DNA of 64,000 nucleotides, taken from positions 1,064,001 to 1,128,000 of the forward strand of contig JAVTVX010000005.1 of the NCBI GenBank assembly GCA_033439265.1, read 5' to 3'. Source of the DNA: Dillenia suffruticosa. Its lineage: Eukaryota > Streptophyta > Magnoliopsida > Dilleniales > Dilleniaceae. Shown piece after piece: positions 1 to 12,800 of this stretch. The notes below the pieces were generated by a model. That model saw only the letters and a list, made by a program, of their open reading frames with translations, made no database searches and was not told the origin of the DNA. The translations under genes and the position numbers were made by a program. Each line of letters opens with the position of its first letter. The stretch's first letter is position 1.

Positions 1-763
1 TGGTTTGCAATATTACCACAAAGTATTGCTTCACTCGGTCAAGCTTTCACCATATCAACTTGCAGGTTTGGCAGGAATATGTTAAACCACTCCTGCAGCA
101 TCCACTGACATCTCCTTTTTCAAATTTAAAAACAAAAAACTGAAAAAGGAACAGTTGCAATGCATTCCAATGTAATTTTCTACCATATGGTTTCCAAACT
201 TCTTCCCTTAACCCAGTTCTTAACAGAGCACAAAGGCTGGAAAATAGCATTGATATGGTAGTGTAAACACTTACAAAGCATCCAAACAAAAGAAGAAGTT
301 TCTTTTAGCTCAGATTACAAGATCTGTTGAACGAATGATTCCTTATTCTTCAATCAATTCCCCATAAAACAACTGTCACAGTCAAATTCTGGGCTATATT
401 TCTTTTCTATAGAAGAAAAGTATCATTTATGAAGATGAAAGAATTGTATGAAAAGGAGGACAAGGAATCCTAGAAAGAAATGAAAAGATCAAAACATAAA
501 AGCATGGAGGAAAAAGACAATCACTAAAGAATCAGTGCCCTCCAAACCCATTTCATATCATCAAAGTATAAGTTTTGAGAGCTCCCATAACAAAAATACC
601 AGCAGGAAAAATAAAGAACAATCTTCTCCCAGTAGATAGAACTAGGAACATATTGATTCTGAAATGCTACAATACAAACATACCATCAGCATCCAAAAGC
701 CAATCAACCAAGAAATTCGATAACATGAAATTAGATAAAACATTTTGTATGTAAGAGGACAAC
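1..763 (-). other. CAX intron sequence running off the left edge
   Basis: No CAX-like segment is seen here on the minus strand, although the next exon (the acidic loop and second alpha-repeat) is still missing, so this is read as intron. The donor at 763 is GTTGTC. No repeat or other gene was recognised in it. Confidence 0.55.
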
Positions 764-3700
764 CTCATTAAGAGGAGCATATGAACTACGCTCCTGGCTC
801 TTTAACTGGAAGAAAAGAAAGGCACCATAGGCTATCAGCATGATACAGCTACTAAACCGAGAAAGAGCCAGTTCTGACTTTCCGAAATGCACCTCCGTGT
901 GTGTGGAGTGGAGAACAGCAGGAAAGAGTAGTCCCATTACTGCCATCAGCAGCAATCCTGAGTTCACAGTGGCAGTTCCCTGCATAAAATATCTATTAGC
1001 GATAATCAAAAAGTTGGTTGATCCTTGGGTAAAAACAGAAATATAAACAAACAAAATCTAGAATCATGGACCTTGTTAAACAATTGTTCCTTATTATGGA
1101 AAACAATACCACCACATAAGAATGCGCAACCAAGAACCAGTAACATATTTGACAGAATTGATCCAAGTAATGACTGCTGAACAACTCGAATCATCCCCCT
1201 TTTCAATGCATAGATGGCTATAATAAGCTCTGTTGCATTTCCAAATGTAGCGTTTAGAAGGCCCCCAACTGAAAATCACAATAAAACAAAAGAGAATAAT
1301 CAGCTATGAAATCATGCTATAAGCACAAACTTCAATGGATGATAAAAGCCCCACTAAGTGAACTTAAGTTCCAATCATAATAAAAATAGACATGTACGAC
1401 AAGAAATTAATACATTTTATGAAAAAGTTGCTTTGGGGTAAAGTTAGGAAATATCAAACATAGCAATAACTGCTAAAATTGAACCAAGTAAACAACATAT
1501 CCCGCATGAATCTAGGAATTTTCAACAACCACTGAATATCAGATCTAACAAAGTAAAGGGAAGGAGTTCAAATGAAAACCAAGGAAAAAAAAGCACCATA
1601 ACACCCACATGGCACATGTGCACACATATAACAAAAATATTTTACCACCTCTTTTAGAGTTCTGTTAAGTTTTCCTCTTATTCTTGGTATATTTTCAACT
1701 TGTATTCTTATACACTATCACTTCTTCTAACAATAATATTAGGTTATCTTTTCGAAATGTGACCAAACCATCTTAAAACTATTTTCTCGTGTGTTATCTA
1801 TAATTGGTGCTGCTCCTAATTTTAACTTTAACATACTCATTTCAAATTCTGTATTTTCTTTTATTTCACTCATCCACCTTAATATTCTCATTTCCCCCAT
1901 GCTTATCCCCTGTGTATGTTGATTTTTAATTAGTCCAACACTTTGACCAATAAAGCATGGTTAATGTTATTGCAGTTCTAAAACTTGTCATCATGTAACA
2001 TCGAACTCTCCTCCATTCCATCCACCCCACTCTAATCCTATTTGCAACATCATCAACAATATTTCATTTTTTAAAACAATATATCCTTTAAAAAAAAAAA
2101 TTATCTCTATTAGGCACTTCTTCTCCCTTAAAATTTTTACCACGTTTTCATCCAAATCATTTTTTATACTCAAATTTCATTCCATGTACTCAATTTTTGC
2201 TCTATTACTTTTAAAATCTTTTGATTCTATAGCATCTCTACATTTTTCTAAGTTTTGATTTGCACCTTGTTTACTCTTGTCAACTGATACAAGATTATGT
2301 GCGCATAACATACGCCAAAGAATATCATCCTAAATATCACCCATGATATTACTCTTTACTGATACAAAATAAAAATAAAAATTGCGATGATCCTTGGTGG
2401 ACATGTACAATGATTAGATATTCTTTTTTTTCATTATTTTTTATTTCCTGTTGTATTATACATATTCTTAATTAGATTCATATAACTCATGGATACCCCT
2501 TTACATTCTCGAATTTGCCACATTATTTTTTTAGGTATTGTATTGTATCATTTCCTCAAATCAGTGAAATCAATATGCAAATCACTTTTCTTTTTGCTAT
2601 ACGTCTTCATTAAATATCTAATTAAGTAGATAACTTCGATAGTTGACCTACTTGGAGAAAAATTAAATTAATTGCCAGGAACATTTGTTTCTTACCTAGA
2701 TTTTATTATTCTCTCCCAACATTTAATAATATTACTCGTTAGCTTAATAACTTTATAATTTGAACGGTTTTGAATCACAAATGTTGTTATATATTGGTAC
2801 TAGGATACTTTTCCACTAATCGGGCATTTTAACAACCTTAAGTATCTTATTGCAAAGTTTAGTCAATTACACTGCCTCTCACTGACCCCCAATATTTCCA
2901 AACTTCAACAGGTTGTGGTTGAGCCCCATGACTTTGCCTATTTTCATCTTCTCAAAGTGTGTTATACTTCAAGTATGCGGATACTTCTTATATACCTATT
3001 GTTGTCGGCTACATTACTAGCTCTAGGTTCCTCTATAATTTCTACATTTGGCATTTAATAATCTATTGAAACACTTCTATAATCTTCTATTATATCCTCA
3101 TCTTTTACAATGGCATTCATCTTTGATGCATTTTACCTAAATTTAGATCTCTTATTTTTTCTCGCTTACCTAACTAGTTTATATATATCTTTTTTGCCTT
3201 CTTTCTTTTTCCTAATTTATGGTTTAGGTTCTCAAATGCTCTATTCTTCAGTTCTGTTACAACTTTTACCTCTTCTTCTTGTTATGCTCCCATCCCATCA
3301 CCAACTCTATTTTCTATAACATCTGCTTCCTTTAGATTCTCCAAACACCTCTTTTGCTTCTTCAATTATACACATTTCCATTTTGTCCCACATAACACTA
3401 GTTTTCACTTGCTTCCTTCCTATCTTTAAATACTGTAGTTTTCACCCCCCCACCCTAAATTCTACAACTTAATTTTACTCCTACCCCTTCTATTACAAGC
3501 CTTTTTCTATCTCCTAATACATAGATCTAGTACCACTAATCTATGTTGAGTCATTCAACTCCCACCTAGTATTGTTTACAATTTTTGCAAATTATTTAAT
3601 TTAATTTTATGGTAAGGAAAAAATCTATTTGATATGGGGCTTTTATTCAATAAAAGACACATGCCAATAACCATATGCATACAAGGGACTGTATGCGTAT

Positions 3701-5445
3701 TAACTTTTATGCATAGGCCTAGCATTAATCATTTGTTTTCACTAATTGGTGATGCAACTAAAAGCAATACCTTTTTAGTGTCACTAGCTTAGTTTGAGTA
3801 ACATATAAACCAAGACTTAACAGAAAGAGTAAAAAGGCCATGATTTTATTCACCTAAATTCAGTAGAGATGAACAAGCCGTGTATGCCAATATCAGATAG
3901 AACTTCTGTTCTAAAAGGAAATAAAGCTTATATAGGCTTGCATATAAAAAGAACATCTTACGATGTCTATGTAGCATAGACCCAAATACAATCATACATC
4001 AAAATTATAAACTTTAACACTACTTTAAATTAAAAAGTGTTGTATGTTGTCCCATCCATATGGCATGTCACGTCAGATACAGAAGTGCTCATTTTCAAGA
4101 ATCATCCATGCAACACAGCATGGCGCACACTAACTCCCAACCAGAAATGACTGGTTAAACTTAAAAATAGCTAACAATGCCCAAAAACTCTAAAGATCAG
4201 CAATTTAAAAGGAAAAAGGCTCTAAACCAACACTAAGATATGAAAAGAAATTGGTACCTGTGGGTCCCGTGTAGAAAGCAAGCTGCCTATATTAGAAAAA
4301 TCAAAACTAATCGGTCATTCAACACATAGACTCACAATTCTAAGAGTAGCATTTTTCAGTGAGATAGAGTCCTTACTCTGTAGCATAACCTAAACGCTCC
4401 GCCAGAGGAGTTATACCTAATAAGCATAGAAAAAAGACCCAGCCCTGCAATCCACCCCAAACAAAATGATTAAAACCGTCTTTGATGATTGATAGGCAGC
4501 AAGAATCAGACAAGTTATAAACATCAAATAGATGCAACTCACGTTATGGCCAGTTGTATAATGGATCAGGATTGCTAAAGGGCCAAAAGGCATAAGAAAG
4601 TTGAGTTTATTTGAAAAAATCACAGTGTGTATACTCTCTAAAACACTGGTCCTCACTGAGTTGTAATCACGAATTTGCAGGCCTCCTGATAAAGCCAGTT
4701 CAGCTATGTGACCAGGATGTGGCTTTTGGGCACTCATCTCAGGGCTAAAGAGACTCTCGTCATCAAACTCATGAATTGACCGATTCTCTGATTCCATCTG
4801 CCAAAAGAAAAAGAAAATGAGAGATCTCTGTCAGAGCCTGGACTCCAATAGGCAACTATACAGACCACAAGAGGCAGCCTGAATAATTAGCAAACACTAT
4901 TATATATTTGAATTTGAAGGGGGACAAAAGAAGGGGTGCATGCCTGCCAAAAGCAATAGAGGTTAAAATCATCACAAGATCAGAGGAACCATAAAACCTT
5001 AGGGTGTGAGATAAACTGTAAATTGGTTGGAACAAATGGAAAGAACATAACCATTTAAACTATGAGGTAAGGGCTATGAAGCGGTGTGTAACTAGAGATA
5101 ATATTTTGTTTCACCAATTTAAGTCCAATTTTTTTATCATACCTATTAAATGTGGAAATTATCTCCTTCCCTTGTTTTCAACAAAAGATTCTCTGGCATT
5201 CTTCCTATAACAGTGGGCATGACTAAATGGTAAGGTGTGAAATATAGCAGTGTCCATGTGATAGGAGATGATATCATAAAGACACAACAACATGAAAAAA
5301 TTAGAAAAGATTTCATACTATTCTAAAAGTTGAAAAGCTTTATTTTGTGTGTTGTGTTTAAAGGATGCGACTCAGTTGGATACAACATAAATAATTGAGC
5401 AATATAGAGTAACCATGTGAGGGCCACAAATTCCTTTATTCTTTT

Positions 5446-5519
<74 letters not shown>

Positions 5520-5724
5520 TCTTTCTTATGAAATTAGAATCGAACAACACTCGGTTTTTTTTTTGTTGTGCCACTTCGAGCATTAGAAATAGCATTCACG
5601 ATTTTCTAAAATTCATTTGATTCCGATCACATGAAAAAAAAAATGCGCCCAAAAGAAGGTTTGTAAAAATAAAACTTACTTCAATGTTAGGCTGAACTCC
5701 AACCAACTTTATCTTGGAATCCAT
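764..5724 (-). CDS. CAX5: Vacuolar cation/proton exchanger, CAX2/CAX5 clade (partial, 3' part beyond left edge)
   Basis: Tonoplast antiporter that loads Ca2+ or other divalent metals into the vacuole in exchange for H+. Coding exons, in gene order: 5680-5724, 4543-4797, 4377-4444, 4258-4286, 1072-1268, 764-979. They keep phase and give the first 270 residues or so; the second half lies left of base 1. The soluble N-terminal region (about residues 1-60) is where CAX proteins carry an autoinhibitory segment. Next come the membrane segment with [13 protein letters not shown], then [20 protein letters not shown], then the first alpha-repeat [13 protein letters not shown] with the GNxTE ion-binding signature, then [17 protein letters not shown]. 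These segments match the CAX2/5/6 clade better than CAX1. The start at 5724 gives MDSKIKLVG and is followed by a GTAAGT donor. An ATG at 4797 sits exactly at an acceptor and is internal. A 5'-UTR exon probably ends near 6167. Paralogue assignment (CAX2 or CAX5) is uncertain. Confidence 0.88.
1630..3600 (-). mobile_element. Decayed RTE-type LINE fragment inside the CAX intron
   Basis: Read on the minus strand, the segment shows in order: the end of the endonuclease/linker (HRLVVLDL near 3560), a linker with FKDRKEAS and WDKM-like words (about 3350-3450), reverse-transcriptase words resembling PDxWKxSxLVPIYNN (about 2840), a form of the PGRSTxEAIYLIRxLM block with [14 protein letters not shown] (about 2560-2660), and C-terminal words like EMRILRWM and [12 protein letters not shown] (about 1660-1900). 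All are typical of plant RTE LINEs. Many stops and frameshifts interrupt every frame, so the copy is old and inactive. The 5' end is lost near 3600. It accounts for most of the 2989-base intron between 1269 and 4257. Confidence 0.8.
5454..5517. repeat. (AT)n microsatellite
   Basis: About 64 bases of uninterrupted AT dinucleotide within the CAX intron between the first and second coding exons. Likely length-polymorphic. Confidence 0.95.
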
Positions 5725-6149
5725 GTTCTTCTAAGTTGCAAAACACAAGAAGTCACCAAATCCGTGAACAGCAACCAACCGAGAAGCTTATCTTGGTATT
5801 TATCAGACATTCCACATTCCCCGTCCTAAGAAACCATACAACACAAAATAGCCATTCAAAATCTTGGGGGGTTTGTTTTACGGTACGGACTAAAATGTCA
5901 CATGTAAATCTCAATCCAACAAAGATTTAAGGGAACGAATAATAGTACAAATCACAAGATAAACGAAACCCACCATCGTATTCGCTTAAAAAAAATAAAA
6001 AGTTATTTTAAACCGCCCCAGCATATCAATTATGTGTAAAAAGACCGAATAGGTTGAACAGCATAAATAATTGAATAAAATTAAACTGACCCAGAATGTG
6101 AAAACTGGATCAAAGAGGCTTAGATTCAAATTTGTATGAAAGATCAGGG

Positions 6150-6403
6150 GAAAATGAAGACGAACCTTGACGGATCTGATCATGTATAGAGAATGCTCAG
6201 GGAAACAGGGACGGAAGAGAGATTTGATGCCCAACTCAATTGATCATGAGATAGAGAGAGAGAGAGAGAGAAGACTAAAATTAGAAGACGAAGAAGGAAG
6301 ACGCTAGAAAAGGGAGAGAATTATTGCATATCTCTGTCCATATGCAGCGCAACTTTTCATATCACCACAACCAATAGCTCCCAGCATTCTTCGCTCTCTC
6401 TCT

Positions 6404-6444
<41 letters not shown>

Positions 6445-6450
6445 AATTGA
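6150..6450 (-). promoter_or_regulatory. Probable 5' UTR exon and proximal promoter of the CAX gene
   Basis: On the minus strand a candidate 5'-UTR exon ends at about 6167 (CAAG followed by GTTCGTC), and a matching acceptor (TTAG then AAGAAC) lies just upstream of the ATG at 5724. The segment carries a GA run at 6252-6271 and a CT run at about 6392-6441, both common in plant 5' leaders. No clear TATA box was picked out. The transcript start is inferred, not seen. Confidence 0.4.
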
Positions 6451-7170
6451 ATTGAAGTGCTTGCACGTCCCAATTCATAACGTAATCGTGGCGTGGACCA
6501 ATTGAAGTCGAAGTCAGCAGAACCAGCGGTGGTGATTTTTCCAACTAGACTTTGGGTGAAATTTCTTTTGGACTATTTCGCAAACACATTTTCCACCTTG
6601 GGGCTCTATCAGCGATTACTCAAAGATGCCCGCGCTCTCTCCGTTCCGTGGGTTGAAATACGCTACAAACGGCAACTTAATTTTACCCGTCTTCCATTTT
6701 TGACTCTTCAACTTTCTCCGTGATTCGATTTGGTCCCCACCACCCAAGATTTTTTTTTCTCCTCCTTTCCAATATTGTCCTCAAATTTTTATTAATTCCC
6801 ACTCATCATCGGTTCGACATAACATATCGTACTTTTCTGATCAATCTGCTCATCACTGTTGATTGTATTTTCTTCTGATCAATAATTGGAATTAATAATT
6901 CATGATAACAAAATAAATTAAATAAATTATATTTTAGTTACAGTGAGATATTATAAAAGCTGAGTGAAATAAAAATTCGATATTTCACAGAGATTATCTT
7001 ATGATCTTTTATGGGGTATTCAATATTTACCATTTTTTGTTTGAAAAAATTACATGTCTAATAAATTTTTTGCGTAATTCACACTTTGAGTTTGAATGAC
7101 GGGATGGTTGAGGTGGAAGGGCACATCCTAATTTTGGCAAAACGTCTTTGGCAAATTACTAACACGAGGG

Positions 7171-7326
7171 GTTATCAAATTTGATACAAAAGAGATAGAT
7201 ATGATACATGCCACGTCAATGAATGACATGGCATGTGCCACCTTAATGTATTCTTATGACATTTATGCCACACCATCAATTGCTGACGTGATTGATATCT
7301 ATCTGTCATTTTTGTAATATTGATGG
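7171..7326. mobile_element. MITE-like inverted-repeat element
   Basis: Arms of about 45 bases at 7171-7218 and 7284-7326 are imperfect inverted repeats of each other. Shared words include GATAGATAT, ACAAAA and CACGTCA. The loop holds a second short palindrome around GGCATGTGCC. The size (about 155 bp), terminal inverted repeats and lack of coding capacity fit a non-autonomous DNA transposon. I could not define a target-site duplication or a superfamily. Confidence 0.5.
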
Positions 7327-7339
7327 AGTTAATATATAA

Positions 7340-8560
7340 TAACCATAAATTTTAAATTTTAATTTATTTGAACACATTCATTTATAATAAAATTTTTGAA
7401 TTTAAAACATAAATTTAATTAAAAATATTAATTTAATTTGAAATCCAAACGAACTCCTTGACTTGATCTATCTGATGCGATGAGAAATACAAAACGAAAG
7501 AACAATTTAAATTCTAATTCAAGTTTAAACCTTAATTTAGTTCAAATCATTTTGTTTAATTCAAAATCCCAATTCAAATCAAAACCATGAATTGATTTAA
7601 AACCTTAATTTAATTATCTAATTTGAAAACCTAAATTCAATTAGACACTCTAATTTAACTTACAACTCTTTATATTTAATTTAATTTAATTTATATTCGG
7701 GTTTTAATAAAAACCATGGTTTAATTTAAATTAATTAAGATTTTGAATCAAATTACACTGCCGAATTAAGTCCAAGTTAAGATTTGAAATTTATGATTAT
7801 TATTTATCCAAAAGAATTGTTATATAACTATTTAATCCATTTAATCTAAAAATCATATGATTCATATAACATTATTTAATATAAAATTTGTGATTTAATG
7901 AGCAAATATGGAGACACTTCCCCAAGATGTTAGAATAAACAAAAGGGTAACTCTTTATATCCACCTTAGATAAATTCACAATCCCTAGGAATTTGTACAA
8001 GAATTTTCTTTAACCCTTAATTTTTTTTTTCATGACGCTGATATATATATATTTTTTATTATATAAAAATTATAAAAATATACGTAAAATTTTAACATAA
8101 AATATATATATATATAAAACACTTAAACAAAACCTATTTACCACTCAATATTTCATGCAACCCGATGCAAAACATGCTTGAAATATAACCTTTACGATTA
8201 AGTTCCTTGGGAAAGCTCAACTTGTCTTAATCCCCTTTTAATTTATCTTTATTTTTGTAATATATTCTATTTATCCGATTTCAAAATTTAATATTAAAAT
8301 TTAAATTGTTGTTATATTTTATTTATAATAATTTTTAATTAAATTATACATACCCACTCGACTAGTAGAAACGAATTTATATTATCTATATTAATAACTA
8401 TGATTCTGATCGTCCCTCGCCATGTCCAAAAATAAATAAGCAAGATTAAAATGAAAACCAACAAAGAAACAAAGGCACTTCAATCTCTCCGAAGAAAAAT
8501 CATGAAACAGACACGAATCAAAAAAGATTAGACATACAACACCAACAAGACAGAAGCCTC
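7340..8560. other. AT-rich intergenic spacer between the CAX and oleosin-like genes
   Basis: Very AT-rich sequence with loosely repeated words such as AATTTAAA and CTTAATTTAA at about 7370-7760 and short TA runs near 8040 and 8110. No ORF, RNA gene or recognisable element. The oleosin transcript should end just left of 8639. Confidence 0.6.
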
Positions 8561-8638
8561 ACCACCACCAACTGATGACACAAAAAACAGAAAGCCAAAC
8601 GAAGACCATCATCAATCCTCCTAACCCTAACGAAATAA

Positions 8639-9115
8639 TCAACCACGAGTCTCTTCACCATTGGCAACAGACCCTACAGCTCTTGCCTCGTCCTGTAAAT
8701 AACCAGCCCAATGTTTCCCCTCTTCCTTCACCTTCTCTCCATCTTCACTCACTTTCTCAACCATTCTTCCAACAAACCCTCCTCCACTCCCTCTTCCAAA
8801 TGACTTGTAAACCCAACGAAAAGCGAACATCCCTGCAACGCCTAAGGCTGCAGAAACAGCTAAACCAGCCAAAGCAGCAGCAAAGAGAAGCCCAACAAAG
8901 AAAAGCAAAGGACTGAATAGCAGTAAAAGAGGAAAGCTTATGAGAAACAGTATTACAGTGGCTGAGAGTGTGAAACCCATCGTGGCCAAGAGAGGTCCTG
9001 CAATGGCTATGCTTGTGACTGATGCATACATCACTGTTTTGGGGGACATTTTGGTTGACCCTTCTCCTTCAGAGGATGAAACCAGCAATTGTTGTTGTTG
9101 TCCTTCTTCTTCCAT
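8639..9115 (-). CDS. Oleosin-family lipid-droplet protein
   Basis: Single-exon gene of 158 residues. Oleosins coat seed or tapetal oil bodies, with a long hydrophobic hairpin in the triacylglycerol core. Here a short polar, Q/E/S-rich N-terminus (1-28) is followed by about 75 hydrophobic residues (roughly 29-105), then an amphipathic Gly-, Lys- and Glu-rich tail. The hairpin turn reads FPLLLLFSPLLFFVG. The family proline knot is P-x5-S-P-x3-P; the first two prolines and the serine are present, but the third proline is Phe, so this is a divergent member. The start at 9115 (MEEEGQQQ) was chosen because the open frame upstream is basic and unlike oleosins and has no better start. An ABRE/G-box-like CACGTGTC lies 186 bases upstream. 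It could also be a more distant oleosin-like protein outside the seed isoforms. Confidence 0.85.
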   Translation of the reverse strand: MEEEGQQQQLLVSSSEGEGSTKMSPKTVMYASVTSIAIAGPLLATMGFTLSATVILFLISFPLLLLFSPLLFFVGLLFAAALAGLAVSAALGVAGMFAFRWVYKSFGRGSGGGFVGRMVEKVSEDGEKVKEEGKHWAGYLQDEARAVGSVANGEETRG

Positions 9116-9879
9116 ATCCAAACGGAGAAACCTGGCACAGATACTTTGCTCTTGTACCTTATCTTTTCTTCTTCTTCTTCGACATAAACGTTGTTTGCCT
9201 TTCGGTTTTCTTCTCAAGATTGTTTTTTGGGATTGAGATGGGCAATTGTGTTTGTTAGCTCCAATGTCCGACGTTTCTCCCGTGACCAAGCATAGAGTGG
9301 CACGTGTCAATGCACAGTGGACACATGGCTGCAAATCATGAGCTTTTGTCCTTTCCCCTCGGGTCGTCTTGTGAAACTGAAGAGGATAAAGAAACAGTTG
9401 CCATATCCAAGGGGTCCATGCCTAGGATGCCACAAACTGCGTAACTCTTATCACATCAGTAAGCGCGCTCCAAGATCCTAAGCTAAGCATAACAAATAAC
9501 AACAGAAGATAAGTTCTTAGAGAGAGAGAGAGAGAATGTGTGTGTGTATGTGTGTGTGTTTTGGCATACACAAGTTTTAGCACGTATTTTAAAGCTTTGT
9601 GGGCAGGGGAACACACTTTAATCACCAAATATAAGCAGAGTGACCAGACACAAGATAGATGAATGAAATCAAATATGGCATCTCGCTTAGAATTTTTACA
9701 GTCACAAAATCGGACTCTTCCAACCATAAACGCCCTGCTTTCAAGGCTTCCAATATGATAATTAACCAATGAAAAGAGAAACACAAATAATCTTGCATAT
9801 GGTAAGGTTCAATATCATTAAATTTACATACAGATATTGAACCTTACAGTTGTTCGACAAACAGCCACCTTGAGAGGTA
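9116..9879. other. Intergenic: oleosin promoter and COX15 3' flank
   Basis: The right end of this stretch is the COX15 3' flank. The left end is the oleosin-like promoter. A compound GA then GT microsatellite lies at about 9520-9560. No further gene is seen; the ORFs in it have no recognisable family. Confidence 0.6.
9301..9308. promoter_or_regulatory. ABRE/G-box-like CACGTGTC upstream of the oleosin-like gene
   Basis: CACGTGTC is the classic abscisic-acid response core. It sits about 186 bases upstream of the oleosin-like start codon, a plausible place for bZIP control of a seed-oil gene. Position and word only; function is inferred. Confidence 0.45.
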
Positions 9880-12800
9880 TCAGAATGTTTTGGCAACTGA
9901 AGGGAGAGATTTCAGGAGGGGCAATGATGGTTTCCTGACAGTGTGACTGAGTAGGATCATGAGCGTCAACAGAGTTAGAGCTCCAGCTTGATGTGCCGTG
10001 CCCAGTGATGTGGGAACATAAGATAGTAGTGTTGATATGCCTAACGTGACCTACAATAATTATAGAAATGAATTACACAAACTTGTCTGTGAATGGAAAA
10101 TTGCATATGATTAATGAGAAGCTTGGTGACTTTACTGCAAATACCTGGAGGATTGATTTTTGACTTAGAAAGAAAAATGCTGGAACGAAAAATAATGGAA
10201 AAAGTACCTGAACAGCAGCCATTCCCAGGACGCTTCCAATTAAGGTACGGATGGCAGGATGAATGTCCAGTTTTCTTGTTGAAAACCATAAAGCTCCAAT
10301 TGAGACTAAGCTTGCAGTTGCAAGGATTCGATGATCTAGCTGTAAATAATACAACAACACAACTTTTCTTAATTACATCAACCAAATGTCTACCGATTCG
10401 TATGTTTACTCTCCTTGCAACTTTAAACCACATCATCAGTACTTAATATTGAGAAAAGTACGGATTACAGATGATGCCAGAATGCCATAACCCCCAAATA
10501 AGCTACCATTGAGGGGAAAGGACATCTCATGTTCCAAATATAAACAAAAAGCTCAAGAGGACTCATCAAAAATTTCAGAAGATAAAATTTTGAAGTCGTC
10601 TCCTGTTATTGGGAGTAGAACACGATTTAGATTTATCCTTCCTATTTACTACCTATCTATAATTCAATTTTTTGGAAAACAATGAAGTGAAACTGCATTC
10701 GTCAGAGAAATTTTACCTGCACTGTTGATGTATTCTCAAAGAAGTTGCGGATGAGTGGCTTCATTGAAAAAATATCATCTGGAATCCATGTATCCCCCAT
10801 TTTTGGGAAAGTATTGTATGCACGGCCCTGTTAATTCAAAACACAATAACTTACATCATACTTAGCTTAAAACAAAGTTCAAGTAATCCTTTGAGCAAGT
10901 GTAAGAATAATCCGAGTGAAAAAATAAAAAAAATAAAAAACCTAACATACAGCATCATTTCCAGCAACAAATGCACCTGAGATAGCTGTAATGCCAACCA
11001 GAAGGCTCACAGGTAGGGCAAGTCTCTTCACTTTTGCTGCTCCATGAACCCAAGCTATTGACTCAGCAGGTGGTTCAGGCATGACAACAGAAAGAGCCGT
11101 CCACAAAAGGCCAGAATAAATAACAAATGCTGAAGTAAGATGAGCAGCAAGACGATATGGGCTTACCCTTGGTTCAACATATTCAGAAGGTGGTTCCTAT
11201 GAAAATGAATAATGAGTTAGTTGAGCTGCATATAATAATTTCGATGAAATTCCACAGACACACATCTTACCTCTAAACCACTTTTAACCATCCACCAGCC
11301 AATGAATCCCTGGCCAGCACCAAGGGCAAATAGAGCAGAGAGTCTCAGTCCAAGCCGTAAGGTGATATAGCCCTTACGAAGAAAATATGAAAATGGTAGA
11401 GCAAACATGATACCTAAACCCCTTCCCCACATCCGATGTGCATATTCCATCCAGTAAATGAATTTAAAATCTTCAACGTTCATCCCTTTGTTCACACTGC
11501 ATAGAGGTTAAAAGCTCCATTAGAACTCCCAAGAACTCCTTTCTTCAATATAATGATCGCATATTTTCAAGACCACACAAAAAACAAAAATCCTGAGGCA
11601 ACTCGGGCACGGATCATCAGCAGAGAATAACTGTCAGAGTATAAGAGGCTTTAACATGCTAATAGCTTAAGCAATTCCCCAAGAACATAACGTGAATTCA
11701 TGATTTACATAGGAAGAACCAAAGTTGTATTCTGCAGATTAAGAATGTAAACTCACCGTTTGTACTCGGGGGATTGCTTATATTTCTCAAATTCCTGTGC
11801 CCATTCCTCATCATTCATTGGTGGAAGGTTACCAGAGAATTTCCAATCAGTCATTGAAAGACCCGATCGAGTAAGCCGTGTCATGCCACCAAGAACAACC
11901 ATGCTAAACACCCAGGCAGCGGAGCCAAAAAGCCATATTCCCACCAATCTCTGAGCTCGGGGCCCTGCAGTTACAAGGAGTTTCAACCCCTCCTTACTTT
12001 CCGTGCATACAGATGCTGTGGTTGACAAATGCCTAAAATACTGACTGTGGAAACTCTGAAAAAACCCAGCAGATAATAAAACTTTTCGGGCAATGAAAAT
12101 CATAGTTAAATATATGGCACCCACTTTGAATTCAAAACAAATGCTAAAAGAGAGGTGATGGCTATATGCAAAGTAGTTTGAGAGCATCTTAAAATTCAAT
12201 AAAACTATAGCACAGCATGGATAAATCAATCACCGAAAAGAGTTCAACACAACTAAATATAAGAAAGCAGTGAAACATATGAGATGCTTCAGTCAATCAA
12301 CATATCCTCCTCTTATGCAAACAACAAAAATTTTTCAATACTGTACAAAACATCTGCAATTGGCTCACCCAATTTAATTGCTTCCATTAATTTCAAAGGA
12401 TTTCAAACTCTCTTGCAAATTTTACCTAAAAATTATGGGGGTAGTGTTATTTTGACATCCAAAACAACAAAAATTTGACATGTTACAAATTTACAGGTTC
12501 AACAATGTTAAAAAAAAGAAAAAGAGACTACTCCGTGCTTTACAAGACCAGTTAAACTGCACTTGGTTAGATCTTGTCCTTTTGGTCCATACAACATTGC
12601 CCAAAAGCCTTTTAAAACTCAAATATAATATAATCTGGCAAATACTCATCAAGGAAAACTATTTTTCACAAAGTGGACGTATAGGGATATTGCCCAAAGT
12701 GCTGCTATGAATCATGGACATGGATACAATTAGCAATATAAAAATTTAGTACACAACCTGCCATGGATACAATTAGCAATACATTCATGCACAAGTGTCG

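Noticed and set aside
4795-4797. ATG at 4797 as the CAX start codon
   Set aside because: It sits exactly at a splice acceptor, and an upstream in-frame exon (5680-5724) with its own ATG and a GTAAGT donor joins it in phase.
8575-9258. Plus-strand ORFs across the oleosin-like locus
   Set aside because: They lie antisense to a clear oleosin frame, have no family signature, and reflect the codon bias of the real gene.
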